Below are positions 61,540 through 64,000 of a stretch of 64,000 nt of DNA, one piece after another. The translations under genes were made by a program, and so were the position numbers. Numbering within the stretch: the first letter of the stretch is position 1; each line of letters starts with the position of its first letter. A model generated the notes under the pieces. That model made no database searches. It was not told the origin of the DNA and saw only the letters and a program-made list of their open reading frames with translations. This DNA is from Cognaticolwellia mytili (GTDB lineage: Bacteria > Pseudomonadota > Gammaproteobacteria > Enterobacterales > Alteromonadaceae), in assembly GCF_002104475.1 (NCBI RefSeq), contig NZ_NBOF01000002.1, positions 744,001-808,000 of the forward strand, written 5' to 3'.

Positions 61540-64000
61540 ATGAGTCTGTATTTAGAATATATCGCAGAAATTGAAAGTCGTAAAAATGACCTAGGTTTAG
61601 CGCCTAAGCCAATTGATAGTGCTGAGTTATTAGCTGAAATCATTGAGCAAGTTAAAGATCAATCAAATGAATATCGCGCTGATTCATTAAATTTCTTCAT
61701 CTACAACACACTTCCGGGTACAACAAGTGCTGCAGGCGTAAAAGCTGCATTTTTAAAACAAATCATCCTTGGCGAAGCAACTGTTGCTGAAATCACAGTT
61801 GAGTTTGCTTTTGAACTACTCTCTCACATGAAGGGTGGTCCTTCAATTGAAGTATTACTTGATCTTGCTCTAGGTGATGATGCTGCGTTAGCTGGCCAAG
61901 CTTCAGACGTATTAAAAACACAAGTATTCTTGTACGACGCTGATACTGCTCGTCTTGAAACAGCCTTTAAAGCAGGTAGTGCCGTTGCTAAAGATATTCT
62001 TGAAAGTTATGCACAAGCTGAGTTTTTCACAAAACTTCCTGAAGTAGATGCAAAAATTGAAATCGTTACTTATGTTGCTGGTGAAGGTGATATTTCTACT
62101 GATTTATTGTCTCCAGGTCATCAAGCTCACTCTCGTGCAGACCGTGAATTACATGGCCACTGCATGAGCACACCTGAAGCTCAAGCAGAAATAAAAGCAT
62201 TACAAATTAAACATCCTGATGCAAAAGTGATGTTAATTGCTGAAAAAGGCACTATGGGTGTTGGTTCATCTCGTATGTCTGGTGTTAACAACGTTGCATT
62301 GTTAACAGGAAAGCAAGCAAGCCCTTATGTACCTTTCATCAACATCGCTCCGATTGTTGCTGGCACTAATGGTATCGCCCCTATTTTCTTGACTACCGTT
62401 GATGTGACTGGCGGTATTGGTCTTGATCTTAAAAACTGGGTTAAGAAAGTAGATGCTAGTGGCAATGCAGTTGTTGACGGTAATGGCGATGCTGTTTTAG
62501 AAGAAGCCTACTCAGTTACTACAGGTACGGTATTAACTATCGATACTAAAGCGAAGAAGTTATTCAATGGCGATAAAGAACTAGCAGACATATCTTCAGC
62601 ATTTACGCCGCAAAAAGTTGAGTTTATGAAAGCAGGTGGCTCTTACGCTGTTACTTTCGGTAAGAAACTACAAACATTTGCAGCAGAAGCTTTAGGTGTT
62701 AAACCTGCAAGCGTATATGCCGCTTCAAAAGAAATTTCACATGAAGGTCAAGGTTTAACGGCTGTAGAAAAAATATTTAACCGTAACGCGGTTGGCGTTG
62801 TTTCTGACTCACCTCTACATGCCGGCTCAAACGTTCGTGTTAAAGTAAATATTGTTGGGTCACAAGATACAACTGGCCCTATGACATGTCAGGAATTAGA
62901 AGCGATGGCTGCTTCTACTATTTCTCCAATTGTTGATGGCGCATACCAATCAGGTTGCCACACAGCATCAGTCTGGGATAGCAAAGCGCAAGCAAATATT
63001 CCTAAATTAATGGCATTTATGAACAAGTTTGGATTAATCACAGCACGTGATCCAAAAGGTGTTTACCACTCAATGACTGATGTTATTCATAAAGTATTGA
63101 ATGACATCACTATTGACGATCGCGCTATCATTATTGGTGGTGATTCACATACTCGTATGTCTAAAGGCGTAGCTTTCGGCGCCGATTCAGGCACAGTTGC
63201 TATCGCACTTGCAACAGGTGAGTCTGCAATGCCAATTCCTGAATCTGTTAAGGTTACCTTTAAAGGTAACATGAAAGACCATATGGATTTCCGTGATGTT
63301 GTGCATTCAACACAAGCGCAAATGCTTAAGCAATTTGGCGGCGAGAACGTTTTCCAAGGTCGCATTATCGAAGTACATATCGGTACATTAATGGCTGACC
63401 AAGCGTTTACTTTCACTGATTGGTCTGCAGAAATGAAAGCAAAAGCTTCAATCTGTATTTCAAACGATGAAACATTAGTTAAATCTATTGAGCTTGCTAA
63501 GAGCCGTATCCAAATTATGATCAACAAGGGCATGGAAAACGAAGCAGGTACATTAGCAGGTTTAATTGCCTTAGCTGACAAACGTATTGAAGAAGTTAAG
63601 TCAGGCACTCAACCAGCATTAGCACCAGATGATGCAGCTAAGTATTACGCAGAAGTTGTTGTTGACCTTGACACAATCGAAGAGCCAATGATTGCTGATC
63701 CTGATGTAAACAACGACGACGTTTCTAAGCGTTACACGCATGATGTTATTCGTCCAGTATCATACTACGCTGATAAGTCAGTAGACTTAGGCTTTGTTGG
63801 TTCTTGTATGGTTCACAAAGGCGATATGCAAATCGTTGCGCAAATGTTACGTAACCTTGAAAAACAACAAGGTACTGTAGAGTTTAAAGCACCACTAGTT
63901 GTTGCAGCACCAACTTACAACATTGTTGATGAGCTTAAAGCTGAAGGTGACTGGGAAATTCTTCAAAAGTACGCTGGCTTCGAATTTGATGATGCGGTTC
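61540..64000 (+). CDS. acnB: Aconitate hydratase B, 3'-truncated by window edge
   Basis: Isomerises citrate and isocitrate in the TCA cycle; also often a 2-methylisocitrate dehydratase. The frame opens at ATG 61540 and remains open to base 64000, giving 820 residues. Seen are an N-terminal HEAT-like helical domain, the domain-4-like swivel segment (GEGDISTDLLSPGHQAHSRADRELHG, GTMGVGSSRMSG), and core motifs such as IIGGDSHTRMSKGVAFG and FVGSCMVHKGD with an iron-sulfur ligand Cys. The other two cluster cysteines should lie beyond the window. The wording of the N-terminus (SLNFFIYNTLPGTTSAAGVK, ELLSHMKGGPSIEVLLDLAL) recalls the longer Bacteroidota type more than enterobacterial AcnB. Confidence 0.93.
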   Translation, partial: MSLYLEYIAEIESRKNDLGLAPKPIDSAELLAEIIEQVKDQSNEYRADSLNFFIYNTLPGTTSAAGVKAAFLKQIILGEATVAEITVEFAFELLSHMKGGPSIEVLLDLALGDDAALAGQASDVLKTQVFLYDADTARLETAFKAGSAVAKDILESYAQAEFFTKLPEVDAKIEIVTYVAGEGDISTDLLSPGHQAHSRADRELHGHCMSTPEAQAEIKALQIKHPDAKVMLIAEKGTMGVGSSRMSGVNNVALLTGKQASPYVPFINIAPIVAGTNGIAPIFLTTVDVTGGIGLDLKNWVKKVDASGNAVVDGNGDAVLEEAYSVTTGTVLTIDTKAKKLFNGDKELADISSAFTPQKVEFMKAGGSYAVTFGKKLQTFAAEALGVKPASVYAASKEISHEGQGLTAVEKIFNRNAVGVVSDSPLHAGSNVRVKVNIVGSQDTTGPMTCQELEAMAASTISPIVDGAYQSGCHTASVWDSKAQANIPKLMAFMNKFGLITARDPKGVYHSMTDVIHKVLNDITIDDRAIIIGGDSHTRMSKGVAFGADSGTVAIALATGESAMPIPESVKVTFKGNMKDHMDFRDVVHSTQAQMLKQFGGENVFQGRIIEVHIGTLMADQAFTFTDWSAEMKAKASICISNDETLVKSIELAKSRIQIMINKGMENEAGTLAGLIALADKRIEEVKSGTQPALAPDDAAKYYAEVVVDLDTIEEPMIADPDVNNDDVSKRYTHDVIRPVSYYADKSVDLGFVGSCMVHKGDMQIVAQMLRNLEKQQGTVEFKAPLVVAAPTYNIVDELKAEGDWEILQKYAGFEFDDAV

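Overview
The window is a 64 kb piece of chromosome from an AT-rich marine gammaproteobacterium. Its gene content (NagR/NagP/NagB-II chitin catabolism, System I cytochrome c maturation, RapA-RluA pair, RraB, MlaA, YacL next to an aconitase B) points to the Alteromonadales, most likely the Colwellia/Thalassotalea group. That placement is an inference from gene families and base composition. Both ends cut genes: valS lacks its 5' part and acnB its 3' part. I saw no rRNA, tRNA, prophage, insertion sequence or CRISPR array.

Layout. 1-8.1 kb: valS, a cold-shock gene with a long leader, hemH behind a periplasmic glutathione peroxidase, and the haem-handling half of cytochrome c maturation (ccmABCDE) closed by a strong terminator. 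8.2-25.5 kb: a compact N-acetylglucosamine/chitin island. Read in its main (minus) direction it holds a TonB-dependent receptor, two flavin-dependent tryptophan-halogenase-like proteins, a SapC-like protein, a GH20 lipoprotein hexosaminidase, nagK, nagB-II, nagA and the inner-membrane transporter nagP. pgi lies upstream and a LacI-type regulator (nagR) diverges from it. Four copies of a palindrome close to TGACAGCGCTGTCA sit in front of the receptor (two copies), in front of nagK, and between pgi and nagR, which defines a local NagR regulon.

25.5-31.5 kb: a TetR regulator and an RND efflux pair with an array of TetR-like half-sites at the promoter, then REP-like palindromes, a 52-residue membrane protein, rraB and plsC. 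32-40 kb: a small conserved protein, mlaA with an alpha/beta-hydrolase lipoprotein, an exported protein convergent with a response regulator, an acyl-CoA dehydrogenase and a periplasmic transglutaminase-like protein. 40-48 kb: a hybrid sensor kinase, a chemotaxis receptor and a PIN-PhoH ATPase. 48-53 kb: rapA, rluA and a DUF3530 protein. 53-59 kb: a Ycf48-like propeller protein and a second RND pump. 59-64 kb: yacL, a solute-binding protein, a TonB-like anchored protein and an acnB that resembles the Bacteroidota type.

How the genes work together. The most coherent system is the chitin island: oligosaccharide uptake across the outer membrane (receptor), cleavage to GlcNAc (Hex), inner-membrane import (NagP), phosphorylation (NagK), deacetylation (NagA), deamination and isomerisation (NagB-II) to fructose-6-phosphate, and interconversion with glucose-6-phosphate (Pgi). 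The halogenase pair and the SapC-like protein are embedded in this pathway without an assigned step and are the best candidates for undescribed biology here.
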